Shown: positions 1 to 10,336 of the stretch, piece by piece
Position numbering within the stretch: position 1 is the stretch's first letter
Layout of the letters: each line of letters opens with the position of its first letter
The notes under the pieces: generated by a model
The model's input: the letters and a program-made list of their open reading frames with translations, nothing else
What the model was told of the DNA's origin: nothing
Database searches by the model: none
Program-made: the position numbers and the translations under genes
DNA from: Symbiodinium sp. CCMP2592
Lineage: Eukaryota > Sar > Dinophyceae > Suessiales > Symbiodiniaceae
DNA length: 64,000 nucleotides
Direction: 5' to 3'
Assembly: GCA_905221615.1 (NCBI GenBank)
Contig: CAJNDT010003112.1
Location: 1-64,000 of the forward strand

Positions 1-20
1 GGAGGGAGGGAGGGAGGGGC

Positions 21-57
<37 letters not shown>

Positions 58-180
58 ACTGAAAGTGACAGTGAGAGCGAGAGTGAGAGTCAGAGTGCGA
101 GTGCGAGTGCGGGTGAGAGTGAGGGTGAGAGTGAGTGTGCGCGTGAGTGTGAGCGAGAGGGAGAGAGAGTGCCCAGGTGA
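1..180. repeat. GGGA, GA and GAGT low-complexity tract (copy 1)
   Basis: The tract runs from GGGA repeats through a GA dinucleotide run into GAGAGT/GAGTGC hexamer-like repeats. The same tract recurs at about 9,490-9,752 and 18,775-19,028, with GA runs of different length. Open frames across it encode only Ser/Glu/Arg-type low complexity and are not treated as genes. Confidence 0.8.
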
Positions 181-187
181 TGGCGGG

Positions 188-294
188 GTCGTCAAAGTCA
201 GAGGCAGCCGCTTTTGAAGTGTAGTGCGCGTGACCGCTGCGGAGTCGTCAAAGTCAGAGGCAGCCGCTTTTGAAGTGTAGTGCTCGTGACCGCT
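188..294 (+). repeat. 55-bp direct duplication
   Basis: The segment beginning GTCGTCAAAGTCAGAGGCAG is present twice in a row, each copy ending in CGTGACCGCTG. The pair recurs at about 9,760-9,866 and 19,036-19,142, so it predates the large duplication. No function is apparent. It lies upstream of the transposase leader. Confidence 0.7.
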
Positions 295-764
295 GATCCT
301 GTTTGTTTCCTGTTGGTCGAACCCACCCCTCCGGGGGGCGGGGGAGTGTGTCTTGCTGGCGCAGGGCTTGGGACCGCTTTATGGGGCTTGATTCCCACAG
401 CAAGTGCTAGGAGGCCAAGTCGTGCCTGTAGAGTAAAAGCCAGCGGTGTTCAGACAGGCTATGCGATTGATTGCTTGTGCTGCATCATGCAGTTTTCCAC
501 AGACACTAGCTGCTACTCGACATCCGTTTTCTCAGAGCAGAGGCGGTTTTGCGTTTGAAACATGGCTGCCGCAAATCCAGCAGTGGAGCTGCAGCGGATC
601 CGCCAGGAGGTTTCTTTTGTTAGGTAGGACGACATAGAAAGGGAGCAGTTGTGCATTGTTGCTACTTTCTGTCGTGTGATTTCCTTTGGAAGGTTGCATG
701 TCTTCGAAGAAAGATTTCTTCGTTGTCACGGACGAGAAGAGCCGAGAAGCAGCGGGAAGCCAAC

Positions 765-2459
765 ATGGGTTTGAATCCCCGTCAAGTGTTTGTCTTATTG
801 GCGATTTATGTACTTACTGGTGACCCAGCGGTGGCTCTCGAGTATATCAGCGCGAAGGCTGCGCGTGAAAGGATGGAAGAGGCAGACGCAGAAGACAAGA
901 AACGATATGTAGAAGAGCTGTACCTCAAAACAAGCTTGGAAGACATAGCATCGCTGCAGGATCCTTCTGGTTCGCGGCAGGGCATTTACAAGACTGCATA
1001 GCGTTGGATTGCCAGACGAAGAACCAGAAACTTCGTGTGCAATATGAATGCGATTGGCGTGGCTCCAAGTTCAGAGCAAGTTGCAGAAGAATATCGCAAA
1101 CAAAGTGCGTCCTCTGTAGCAACTACCGATGCCCGTGGATTACGAGCCTGGAGCAGTCGCTTCCGTCGCAGTTTTGCCTTCCGGCTGGGCAAGATGAAAG
1201 CGGCCAAGCCAGTGGAAGATGGTTGTGCAAAGGCCGGGTGCTGGGTTCTCGAGACTTCCTGCACGCATAACACCGCATGCTTATGGTAGCTGCTTGCAGT
1301 GGATCGTTCTGCACTTATCTGCGTTTCGATACCGCCTAACCAGCGGCAGCATTTGGACCCGAGGATTGAGGGGCCGCATCGCTTTCGACTCCATGCGGGG
1401 ATGCTTTTTGAGCTCATTTTTGGACCCTCTTTTTGGAGCTGCTTTCTAAGGCTAACTCGTGGAAGCACTTACAACCCCAAAACGAGGCTCCAAAATGAGG
1501 CCTCGTTCTGGCTCCAGTTTTGGGGCCCAATTTGGGTTCAATTTCGGTAAGCCATTTCTCGTTGCCTGCAGGCCGTGCTCTTCTGGCGCCACGCTGCTTG
1601 GTTGGAACGCTCCAGCGCGAAGCAGCCAGTCTACATCAATATAGATGAAACGGCTTTAGCCTATTCGTTCCATGCTGCGCCTGGCCTGATACAGCGGAAA
1701 TTCCACGCAGAGGTTCAAATTAGACCTCAAGACGCACGTGGGTGCATCACCCACGTCGCTCTCGTCTCAAATGTCCTCAGTGTGCAAGCGCATTTGCCAC
1801 AGATTTTAATATGTAACAAGCGTCGTCTCAGCAGAACCCTGGAGCAACAATTGCAAAGCGTTGTTCCCTCCACCGTGACTCTCTGTCGTGAGGATTCCTC
1901 ATGGAATTCAGCACGACATATGGTCTCCTTGCTAACTCTCTTGGGTCAGCTCTTTCGCATCCGCGTCCCGCAATATCAGGCCATTGTTGTCTTCGACGCG
2001 GCCTCGTGCCATCTTTCTCCGGGCGTCATAAGAGAAGGACGCCTCCAGGGGTTATTCATGCTGCCGGTGCCCCCAGGCATGACGTCCTACCTGCAGCCTT
2101 TAGATTTATGGTGTTTTGGACCATATAAGAAATGGTTGGAGCGCGAAAACCGCCAGCAGCGAATTTGCCAAAATGGGCTCGTGTCTCTAGAGACTTGGTT
2201 TAGAACAATTTTCAAAGCGTGTACAGACTACTGGACGAATCGTCCCTTTTGGAAGGACTTTGCACAGGCAGGCCTTCCCACATCCGAGCAAAGGTTGCAT
2301 GGCAAGCTTGCCTCGCTGTTCCCGGAGGGAATTCCCTGTCTGGAGCAAGCTTTGTCTCCAGATGAATTTGCACAGTTGTTGCCTAAAAGGCACGACTTGA
2401 CCCGGACTTTTTCTGACTGGGTGGGCGGTCCCCGGCGAGAGGTGCCGGTGCTTTCCTAA
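765..2459 (+). pseudogene. pogo-like DDE transposase, copy 1 (nonsense mutation)
   Basis: This is the copy-1 counterpart of the transposase at 10,337-12,031, with exon 1 at about 765-1,232 and exon 2 at about 1,572-2,459. In exon 1 a CAG codon of copy 2 is TAG here (999-1001), ending the protein after about 78 residues, before the second exon. Exon 2 is still open and keeps the acidic triad: D in NIDET, D in VVFDAASCH and D in YLQPLDLW. It differs from copy 2 at five residues. The gene therefore looks recently inactivated. Read-through or an internal start for the catalytic exon cannot be excluded. Confidence 0.65.
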
Positions 2460-2652
2460 ACATCTTGAAGCATGCAGAGAAGACGTGCTGCCGCAAAAAA
2501 TTGCAACTGTACAGGAACGACTTGTGCCCCTAGCGTATCAGCTGCTGCCAAGCACTCTGATTTGGCTCCGGCCATCAAGCAGTTAATATGGCGCTTGCTG
2601 AGTTCTCTGCTTGGCTCCAGCAAACCCTGCCTTAAAACACCGTGCTGAAGGC

Positions 2653-3088
2653 ATGGCAAACAACGAGGCAGGTCAACACTGTTTCACAGCACCCCTGCTG
2701 AAACAAAGCGCCCCGCCCGAGGCCGAGGTTGCGGGACCTGAGCTTCCACGAGAGCCCGACCGTGTGGAACTGCCCCAGGTAGCCATGCCAAAAAAGCATC
2801 CACAGGAGCAGCTGCTCACTCGTATCTACGCAGGAAACGCTGAACGAACGCCTTGCTGCCCTAAAAGCTGCCAGGGCAGCTGCGAAGGCTCACAGCATTG
2901 TGTGTCTTAGGAGGCTCAGGCCCTTTCTTGTACAGCCTTGTGTGCCTCTCCAGGTACAAGCCAAGCAGCTGAGCAAGGTGGTAAAGGCCGAAACAAAAAA
3001 GCTCAAAAAAGCGCGGGCGGTGGCACGAAAGCTGAGCGAGGCAGACTTGCTAGGGCTTCTTGTAGAAAAGAGGCAACCAGTTCTCTGA
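2653..3088 (+). pseudogene. Basic coiled-coil ORF, copy 1 (frameshifted)
   Basis: This is the same ORF as 12,226-12,660, but an A run near 2,790 has one extra base (six A instead of five). The reading frame is broken about 46 codons in. The downstream half, with its Lys/Ala-rich helix, remains open in another frame to the stop at 3,086-3,088. The frameshift parallels the nonsense codon in the neighbouring transposase, so this half of copy 1 is decaying. Confidence 0.55.
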
Positions 3089-3479
3089 GAGTGGGAGCTG
3101 GAAGCTTCTAGAAACTGTTTTTTCGAAAGCTTTTCCCTCGTTTCTCACTCCCGCAGCTGATGCTCTTGATAATCTGCAGACTTCTTCTGAAGTCGACAAG
3201 TTTGTGCAGACTCCAAACTTTTCTTCCGCACTCTAAACGCCTGTGCTGTTGCTGCTTTCTGCAAGAGAAGCAGATGCAGCGACACGTGCCTTGAAAATAT
3301 TGCTGCTTTGTTTTGCTGAAATGATGTCGGAGATGGTGGCAGTAGTCCTGTGAAGTTTTCATTCGCTCTTTTGCAAGTAACAAGTCGTAGCCGTGATGCT
3401 TTTGTCCTAACATGTTCAGACTTTTGGCAAGAACATTGTTAATGTGCTTTGGGGAAGACTGAAGACAGCAGTGCACGGC
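3089..3479. other. Spacer between coiled-coil ORF and satellite (copy 1)
   Basis: No convincing gene is seen. A minus-strand open frame of 122 codons (3,108-3,476) exists and its counterpart in copy 2 (12,680-13,048) is also open, but its composition is Lys/His/Ser-rich without recognisable motifs. It is probably fortuitous. Confidence 0.4.
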
Positions 3480-5261
3480 AGCATGAGCTCAACAATGGTG
3501 TGCTTTGTCTGCGATGGATCGGTCGTGACCTGAGATGCTAGCCTGTCTCTGCGTTGTTGCGGGCGTTCTTGCAAGCCCTGCTGTCCTATTTAGGAAAATA
3601 TTGCATCGGATCAAGCTTTTGAGATTTCGGAAGATATTGCATCGGATCAAACTTTTGAGAAATAGGAAGTTATTGCTTCGGATCAACCTTTGAGATGTGC
3701 TCTGGAGTACTGCTAGCGATGGTAGAGACAGCAGTGCAGTGCAGTACAGCGGCATCTGACGACTGAAGACAGTAGTGCAGTGCAGCAAATACTGCGCCGT
3801 TCTTGAGGTGTTATTTTTTTTGCGACGGATCAGTCGTGACCTGAGATCCAAGCCTCTTTCTGTGCTGTTGCTGCCGTTCTTGCAAGTAGCCGCGTCGTGC
3901 TGTCATATTTGGGAAGATATTGCATCGGATCAACCTTTTGAGATTTAGGACATAATTGCATCGGATCAAGCTTTTGAGATGTGCTCTGGAGTGCTGTAAA
4001 CGATGGTAGGGACAGCAGTGGAGTGCAGCGCAGTGCAGTGCATCTGAAGACTGAAGACAGTAGTGCAGTGCAGCAAATACTGCGCCGTTCTTGAGGTGTG
4101 ATTTTTTTTGCGACGGATCAGTCGTGACCTGAGATCCAAGCCTCTTTCTGTGCTGTTGCTGCCGTTCTTGCAAGTAGCCGCGTCGTGCTGTCATATTTGG
4201 GAAGATATTGCATCGGATCAACCTTTTGAGATTTAGGACATAATCGCATCGGATCAAGCTTTTGAGATGTGCTCTGGAGTGCTGTAAACGATGGTAGGGA
4301 CAGCAGTGCAGTGCAGCGCAGTGCAGTGCATCTGAAGACTGAAGACAGCAGCGCAGTGCAGCATCAGCTCAATGATGCGCCGTTCTTGAGGTGTGATTTT
4401 TTTTGCTACGGATCAGTCGTGACCTGAGATCCAAGCCTCTCTCTGTGCTGTTGCGGCCGTTCTTGCAAGTAGCCGCGTCGTGCTGTCATATTTGGGAAGA
4501 TATTGCATCGGATCAACCGTTTGAGATTTAGGACATAATTGCATCGGATCAAGCTTTTGAGATGTGCTCTGGAGTGCTGTAAACGATGGTAGGGACAGCA
4601 GTGCAGTGCAGCGCAGTGCAGTGCATCTGAAGACTGAAGACAGCAGCGCAGTGCAGCATCAGCTCAATAATGCGCCGTTCTGGAGGTGTGATTTTTTTTG
4701 CCACGGATCAGTCGTGACCTGAGATCCAAGCCTCTCTCTGTGCTGTTGCGGCCGTTCTTGCAACTAGCCGCGTCGTGCTGTCATATTTGGGAAGATATTG
4801 CATCGGATCAACCTTTTGAGATTTAGGACATAATCGCATCGGATCAAGCTTTTGAGATGTGCTCTGGAGTGCTGTAAACGATGGTAGGGACAGCAGTGCA
4901 GTGCAGCGCAGTGCAGTGCATCTGAAGACTGAAGACAGTAGCGCAGTGCAGCATCAGCTCAATGATGCGCCGTTCTTGAGGTGTGATTTTTTTTGCGACG
5001 GATCAGTCGTGACCTGAGATCCAAGCCTCTCTCTGTGCTGTTGCGGCCGTTCTTGCAAGTAGCCGCGTCGTGCTGTCATATTTGGGAAGATATTGCATCG
5101 GATCAACCTTTTGAGATTTAGGACATAATTTCAACCTTTTGAGTTGCTAACGCGGTAAAGGGCAGTGTTCGTGGTGTCGTGCTCTGGAGTGCTGCTAACG
5201 CGGCAGAGACAGCAGTGCAGCGGCAATTCAAGACTCTTCGCAGGGTTGCTCTTTCAGTTCA
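3480..5261. repeat. 295-bp satellite array, five units (copy 1)
   Basis: Units beginning GCGCCGTTCTTGAGG start at 3,794, 4,082, 4,377, 4,672 and 4,967, giving spacings of 288 and then 295 bases. A diverged relative lies just upstream (3,480-3,790). Each unit contains GCATCGGATCAA motifs and runs of GCAGTGCAGT. Open frames within it repeat the same peptides and are satellite artefacts. Confidence 0.85.
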
Positions 5262-6000
5262 GCTCCTTTTAGGGTTTAGGGTTCCTCAACACATCTGGGG
5301 TTTCCCAACCAACATCTCCTTTTAGGGTTGAAGGTGTTATTTTCTGGTTTTGAGCGGAGATTTTTAGACTTCTGCCAAGAACACGCTTCCAAAGAATAGC
5401 TGGAGACTCTGCAAATCCAGTTTTACGTGGTGTGGCGCTCTGGAGTGCTGTTAACGCGGTAGAGACAGCAGTGCAGTGCAGCGGCAATTGAAGATTGAGT
5501 AGAGACAACAGTACAGTGTGGCACCGGGTAAATCAAGCGCTGCTCCCTAGGTTTTTCTGATTTCTGACACATCGGTCGCGACCTGAGATTGACACACTGA
5601 GAACAGTCCCAGTCATGGTTTGGAGTGCCGCTACGTGATGGAGAGCGAGGTTAGTGGCGTCGTGCTCTAAAGTGCTGCTATAACGCGGTAGAGACAGCAG
5701 TGCAGTGCAGCCGCAGTTTCAAGACTGACTAGAGACAACAGTACAGTGTAGCATCAGGTAAATCAAGCGCAGTTCCCTAGGCTTTTCTGATTTCTGACGC
5801 ATCGGTCGCGACCTGAGATTGACAGACTCAGAACAAGTCATGGTCTGGAGTGCTGCTACGTGATAGAGAGCGATGTTAGTGGCGTCGTGCTCTGAAGTGT
5901 TGCTTTAACGCGGTAGAGACAGCAGTGCAGTGCAGCGGCAGTTTGAAGACTGAATGTTGCTGTGTCGTGCTGTGGAGCGTGCGTGCAGTGCAGCTTTGTT
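5140..6000. repeat. Second tandem repeat family (copy 1)
   Basis: About 250-base degenerate units share CTCTGGAGTGCTGCTAACGC, GTAGAGACAGCAGTGCAGTG and TCGGTCGCGACCTGAGATTG. They are related in style to the 295-bp satellite. An isolated stretch with TTTAGGGTTTAGGG lies at about 5,268-5,280. The same region recurs at 14,430-15,290. No gene is seen. Confidence 0.7.
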
Positions 6001-6187
6001 TTCAGAATGAAAACTGCAGGCAGTGCAGTTGCCGAGGCTTGCTTGACTTCCATCGGATTTGTGACTGAACAGGGCAAAAGTCCAGCCGCTCCTTGCTTTG
6101 TAGCTTGCAGAAGGCGTTGACGCAATTTACACTTCGGCATTGTCCTGCTCCCACCACGTACACTTCACAGCGTAGAAGCGCCGCACG

Positions 6188-6442
6188 ATGCAAAGAGATG
6201 CCTGTTTTGCTCGCTACCCCCCTCCTTGGTTTCATTTTGCTCGGGATGCGCTGCTCATGTTGCTCGCTTTGTCTCCCCAGTTTTATTGCTCAAAGGACGC
6301 TCTTCTGGTCGCTCAAGCGTGGATCCACCAAGAAAAAGACATGCCATCGTCCACCTGGGCCGAAGGACTGGAGACCACTAGTAGCTGGAAGGCCACAGTG
6401 AGCCCCGTGAGGCGTTCCTTTTTTTCTGCTCTGGGAGAATAA
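6188..6442 (+). CDS. Small coding-like ORF upstream of the hairpin (copy 1)
   Basis: An 84-codon frame opens with ATG and has varied, protein-like composition in its first 60 residues (for example YPPPWFHFARDALLMLLAL and AQAWIHQEKD) before running into the hairpin. It could be an exon, a remnant or chance. In copy 2 (15,475-15,699) an 11-base insertion changes its last residues, so its 3' end is not conserved. Confidence 0.25.
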   Translation: MQRDACFARYPPPWFHFARDALLMLLALSPQFYCSKDALLVAQAWIHQEKDMPSSTWAEGLETTSSWKATVSPVRRSFFSALGE

Positions 6443-6479
6443 TAATTCTATTCTCCCACAGCGGGAAAAAAGGAATGCC
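6411..6479. promoter_or_regulatory. 31-bp-arm hairpin, candidate Rep origin (copy 1)
   Basis: Positions 6,433-6,441 (GGGAGAATA) and 6,449-6,457 (TATTCTCCC) form a perfect 9-bp stem around the 7-base loop ATAATTC. The pairing extends outward imperfectly to 31-base arms, GGCGTTCC... at 6,411 and ...GGAATGCC at 6,479. On the minus strand the loop region reads AATTATTAT, one base away from the NANTATTAC consensus at CRESS-type rolling-circle origins. It lies about 185 bases upstream of the Rep ATG. The structure is seen; the origin function is inferred. Confidence 0.55.
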
Positions 6480-6517
6480 TTCCCCACTAGGGGGATTTCC
6501 ATCTGGAAGGTTCCTTT

Positions 6518-6535
6518 GCGTTCCTTTCCGCTCTG
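6518..6535 (+). repeat. Iteron-like repeat upstream of Rep (copy 1)
   Basis: GCGTTCCTTTCCGCTCTG here repeats, with small changes, the left hairpin arm at 6,412 and the inverse of the right arm. Shorter relatives (GGTTCCTTT at 6,509, GTTCCCTTT and CATTCCTTT near 6,581-6,600) fill the interval to the Rep ORF. Direct repeats beside an origin hairpin are typical Rep-binding iterons. Copy 2 has the same at about 15,816-15,833. Confidence 0.45.
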
Positions 6536-6662
6536 TTTTCCACCAGAAACGTGGAAGTCGCAAGGGTTCTGACAGGTTTGGTGTTCCCTTTCCATTCCTT
6601 TCCACAGTTTTGGACATCCAGTGATCTGTTCTGCCGTTGGCGCGTGGCCCAAAGTTGCTTCA

Positions 6663-8069
6663 ATGAAGCGCCGGCGTTTGCTATATAAGCAGCCTCTTCC
6701 TGCCGCGCCGTCGAGTGATGAGCTTGGGCAGGTGAGAACGCTTGTGAGAGACAAGTGGGTTGCCTCCTACCTTGCCGAGCATGGACGTGGGGGTCAGGAT
6801 GCACGTGCTGCGGCCAAACGAGAGTTCACCTCAGCCGCCAACAAGCGTCAGATGCTGAGTTCCATGCTGGAGTCTGGGCAGGTACCACCCCGGCTTCATG
6901 CAGCAGCCACCCGTCTAATCATGGCTTGGACATCTGAGACGCCCCTCCGTGGCCCACATGAGGTGGAGGAGGATGTCATGAGTTCGTACCGTGGCAGTGG
7001 GACTATGTTTCGGTATTCAGGGTCGTGGAGCCGTGTGGACGATGCCGCAATGTCGGCGGTGCTGGTTGCGAAGGGTCACAATGGCATTTCTGAGGTATGC
7101 AGTCGCCTCAAGTGTCACCCCTATGTGCAAGGATTGTGGGACGAGTTCTCGGCCTTCAGGCAGCAGCTGGTGTCAAGCACACCTATCACGCGCTGGACTG
7201 CAGCCATGGAGCTACATGTGGAAGCTTCGCTTGCGGCCAACCCTCCCATTCCATCGGTACACATACATTTTATGTTTGATGCCATTGGCAAGACCATCTC
7301 ATTTCGAAATGAGCCTGGATTGAAGTTTCGCAACTCGCAGCCGTACAGGTCGCTTGCAGCACCAGTCGCCCGCGGACGGGCTTGCAAACGAGCCTATGAT
7401 CAGGGGCACTTTTACTTGACTCCGCTCAAGACAGGTGCCATACTCCATGCCACAAATGCACCACCGTTCAAGTCCTATGCAGTGTCTCCAGAATGGATCA
7501 CAAGCATGTGGCAAGGGGATAAATTGTCTCCGGAATCGGCCAAGGAACTCTATCTCAAGTGCAAAAAGCACGTCAAACAGTATTGTGACAATGTCACATC
7601 ACAGGTCCAGATGACCCAGCAGAGCAACTTGCAGGAACGCCAGGCTGCAGCACAGGCAGCCTTGCTCCGCATGCATCGTCCTCGGGTGTATCTGGAACCA
7701 GTGGAACAAGAGTTCTTGCCTCAATTCCAGGTGGATGCTTTCAGACGACGCTTCTTGGTGCTGGACGGACCCACGAAGCTCGGCAAGACGATCTTTGCCT
7801 CCAGCCTTGCAGGACCCGAACACACTCTGGAGTTGAATTGTGCATCGTCCATGGAACCCAATTTGCGGGACTTCAACAATGATGTTCATCGCGCGATCGT
7901 GTTTGATGAGGCATCTTGTGCCATGGTTCTCCGGCACAAGAAGCTTTTCCAGGGTGGTGTGCAACCACTGGAACTGGCCAGCTCCAACACGAATTGCTAC
8001 TCTTACAAGGTTTGGGTCTATGGCACGATGATGATCGACAAGCAACACCTGGACTGCAGAGTTGCATGA
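6663..8069 (+). CDS. Rep-like protein: HUH endonuclease plus P-loop helicase (copy 1)
   Basis: This 468-codon ORF looks like a rolling-circle replication initiator. Seen: an HxH motif in SVHIHFMFD (H200, H202), the hallmark of HUH nucleases; a Tyr/Lys-rich segment ELYLKCKKH (Y297) that could supply the nicking tyrosine; Walker A GPTKLGKT (369-376); Walker B AIVFDE (D415, E416); and an Asn (N442) where superfamily-3 helicases have motif C. The first ATG was chosen, because the upstream extension to 6,621 begins with GTG. The frame ends early. A +1 frame from about 8,055 to 8,145 continues with ELSPEDASWLRSNSV, so the C-terminus is frameshifted. The family assignment comes from motifs only. It could be an integrated CRESS-like rep or a host-domesticated relative. 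Confidence 0.6.
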   Translation: MKRRRLLYKQPLPAAPSSDELGQVRTLVRDKWVASYLAEHGRGGQDARAAAKREFTSAANKRQMLSSMLESGQVPPRLHAAATRLIMAWTSETPLRGPHEVEEDVMSSYRGSGTMFRYSGSWSRVDDAAMSAVLVAKGHNGISEVCSRLKCHPYVQGLWDEFSAFRQQLVSSTPITRWTAAMELHVEASLAANPPIPSVHIHFMFDAIGKTISFRNEPGLKFRNSQPYRSLAAPVARGRACKRAYDQGHFYLTPLKTGAILHATNAPPFKSYAVSPEWITSMWQGDKLSPESAKELYLKCKKHVKQYCDNVTSQVQMTQQSNLQERQAAAQAALLRMHRPRVYLEPVEQEFLPQFQVDAFRRRFLVLDGPTKLGKTIFASSLAGPEHTLELNCASSMEPNLRDFNNDVHRAIVFDEASCAMVLRHKKLFQGGVQPLELASSNTNCYSYKVWVYGTMMIDKQHLDCRVA

Positions 8070-8454
8070 GCTGTCACCTGAGGACGCATCATGGCTGCGT
8101 TCCAATTCGGTGCACGTCTACTGCACACAGAAATTGTATTGCTAATGACTGCTAATGCATGAGTGACTATGGCGAAGAAAGGGCCACGTCTGCTGCTGTC
8201 ACTTTGGTGCAAGGCTTCCAAGACCACGTCAGATTTTCTCACTCTGGGGCCAGTGCCGAGGCAGAGAGTTTCAAGCTAGGACGTCTGCTGGTTTCAGTTT
8301 GGGGTGACAGTGCCTCCCAAGATGACGTTGGGTTTCCGAAGAAGGTGTTGAAAGTGCCAACGTCTGCTGTTGTCACTTCGGCTGTTGTCACTTCGGTGCA
8401 AGGCTTCCAAGACCACGTCAGATTTTCTCACTTTGGCGGGCAGTGCCTCCAAAA

Positions 8455-8875
8455 AAGGCTTCCAGCCCTCCAGCCTCCAGCCTTCCAGCCTTCCAGCTCT
8501 GCAGGTCCCCAGCCCTCCAGCTTTTTAGGGCAGAGAAGCAGAGGGAGGGGCTGGAAAGGGTTGGGAGCTGGAGAAGGCTGGAAGGCTGGAGGGCTGAGGG
8601 GTGGAAGGCTGGAACTGGAGCGCTGGAAGGTGGAGGCTGGAGGGAAGGCTGGAGGGTTGGAGGAGGGCTGGAAGGCTGGACTCCAGCCTCCAGCCCTCCC
8701 TCCAACCTTCCAGCCCTCCAGCCTTCCAGCCTGGCTGAGGGGTGGAAGGCTGGAGTGCGGGAGGGGAGGGAGGGAGGGAGGGAGGGAGTGAGGGAGGGAG
8801 GGAGGGAGGGAGTGAATGAGGGAGTGAGGGAGGGAGGGAGCGAATCAGGGAATGAGGGAGTCAGGGAATGAATGA
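8455..8875. repeat. CTCCAGCCTT/GGAAGGCTGG and GGGA tract (copy 1)
   Basis: CTCCAGCC-type repeats on one strand are followed by their complement GGAAGGCTGGAGG, then by CTCCAGCC again, so the tract can fold back on itself. It passes into GGGA repeats with occasional GAAT. The 210-codon plus-strand frame over it (from 8,159) is low complexity and not called a gene. The copy-2 equivalent (17,753-18,150) is shorter. Confidence 0.75.
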
Positions 8876-8879
8876 GTGG

Positions 8880-9475
8880 TTGAGACGTTGATGCCGTCCG
8901 TATCTGCCGTATCGTGTTTCGCTAGTGGTTTCCATGATGTTCCATGCAAAAAATGCAATATTTGTCAAGAAAGTGAGAGTTCGCGGGGCCACCAGCGACG
9001 GGCAGAGTTCGAAAAAACTGGTCTATGAAGTGTTTGACACGTTCAGTCCGTCCGTATTTGCCGTGTCGTTGTCCGCTAGTGCTTTCCATGCAAAAAAGGC
9101 AAGATTGTCAAGAAACTGAGAGTGGCGCAGCCACCAGGGACAGTGCAGAGTTCGAAAAAAATGGTGTATGAAGTGTTTGACACATTCAGACCGTCCGCAT
9201 CTGCCGTGTTGTATTTCGCTAGTACTTTCCGTGCAAAAATGCAATATTGTCTAGAAATTGAGAGTTCGCGCAGCAACCAGCCGCAGTGCAGAGTTCGAAA
9301 AAAATGGTGTGTGAAGTGTTTGACACGTTGAGGCCGTCCGTATCTGCCGTGTTGTATTTCGCTAGTGCTTTCCATGCAAAAAAGGCAACATTGTCTAGAA
9401 ATTGAGAGTTAGCGCAGCCACCAGCCGCAGTGCAGAGTTCGAAAAAAATGGTGTATCAAGTGTTTGACACGTTCA
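8880..9475. repeat. 145-bp tandem repeat, about four units (copy 1)
   Basis: Units share GTGTTTGACACGTT, CCGTCCGTATCTGCCGTG, TTTCGCTAGTGCTTTCCATG and GCAGAGTTCGAAAAAA. They recur at about 18,163-18,755. Open frames on both strands repeat the same peptides and are not considered genes. Confidence 0.8.
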
Positions 9476-10336
9476 GGTTGTGAGTATCTTCTGGGGGAGC
9501 GCGGGAGGGAGGGAGGGAAGGAGGGAAGGAGGAGGAAAGGAGGGAACAGGGAGGGAGGGAAGGGAGGGAGGGAGGGAGCGAGGGAGGGAGGGAGGGAGGG
9601 GCGGGAAAGAGAGAGAGAGAGAGAGAATTACTGAAAGTGACAGTGAGAGCGAGAGTGAGAGTCAGAGTGCGAGTGCGAGTGCGGGTGAGAGTGAGGGTGA
9701 GAGTGAGTGTGCGCGTGAGTGTGAGCGAGAGGGAGAGAGAGTGCCCAGGTGATGGCGGGGTCGTCAAAGTCAGAGGCAGCCGCTTTTGAAGTGTAGTGCT
9801 CGTGACCGCTGCGGAGTCGTCAAAGTCAGAGGCAGCCGCTTTTGAAGTGTAGTGCTCGTGACCGCTGATCCTGTTTGTTTCCTGTTGGTCGAACCCACCC
9901 CTCCGGGGGGCGGGGCAGTGTGTCTTGCTGGCGCAGGGCTTGGGACCGCTTTATGGGGCTTGATTCCCACAGCAAGTGCTAGGAGGCCAAGTCGTGCCTG
10001 TAGAGTAAAAGCCAGCGGTGTTCAGACAGGCTATGCGATTGATTGCTTGTGCTGCATCATGCAGTTTTCCACAGCCACTAGCTGCTACTCGACATCCGTT
10101 TTCTCAGAGCAGAGGCGGTTTTGCGTTTGAAACATGGCTGCCGCAAATCCAGCAGTGGAGCTGCAGCGGATCCGCCAGGAGGTTTCTTTTGGTAGGTAGG
10201 ACGACATAGAAAGGGAGCAGTTGTGCATTGTTGCTACTTTCTGTCGTGTGATTTCCTTTGGAAGGTTGCATGTCTTCGAAGAAAGATTTCTTCGTTGTCA
10301 CGGACGAGAAGAGCCGAGAAGCAGCGGGAAGCCAAC

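Larger units (their letters stand above)
1..9572 (+). mobile_element. Tandem 9.6-kb Rep/transposase unit, copy 1
   Basis: The sequence from position 1 recurs 9,572 bases later and again 9,276 bases after that, with near identity over whole units. The unit holds, in order, a GA-rich tract, a pogo-like transposase, a coiled-coil ORF, a 295-bp satellite, a hairpin with short direct repeats, a Rep-like ORF, CTCCAGCC/GGGA low-complexity DNA and a 145-bp tandem repeat. The register is arbitrary because the window starts inside a GGGA tract. Calling it a mobile element is inferred from its two mobility-type genes; no flanking target duplication can be seen. Confidence 0.75.

Noticed and set aside
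3811..4257. Minus-strand frame of 148 codons with repeated peptides
   Set aside because: It lies wholly inside the 295-bp satellite and repeats with it.
6676..6690. TATATAA as a Rep promoter
   Set aside because: It lies inside the coding frame downstream of the chosen ATG, and no other promoter element supports it.
8159..8791. 210-codon plus-strand frame after Rep
   Set aside because: More than half is CTCCAGCC/GGCTGG low complexity, and its 3' end differs between copies.
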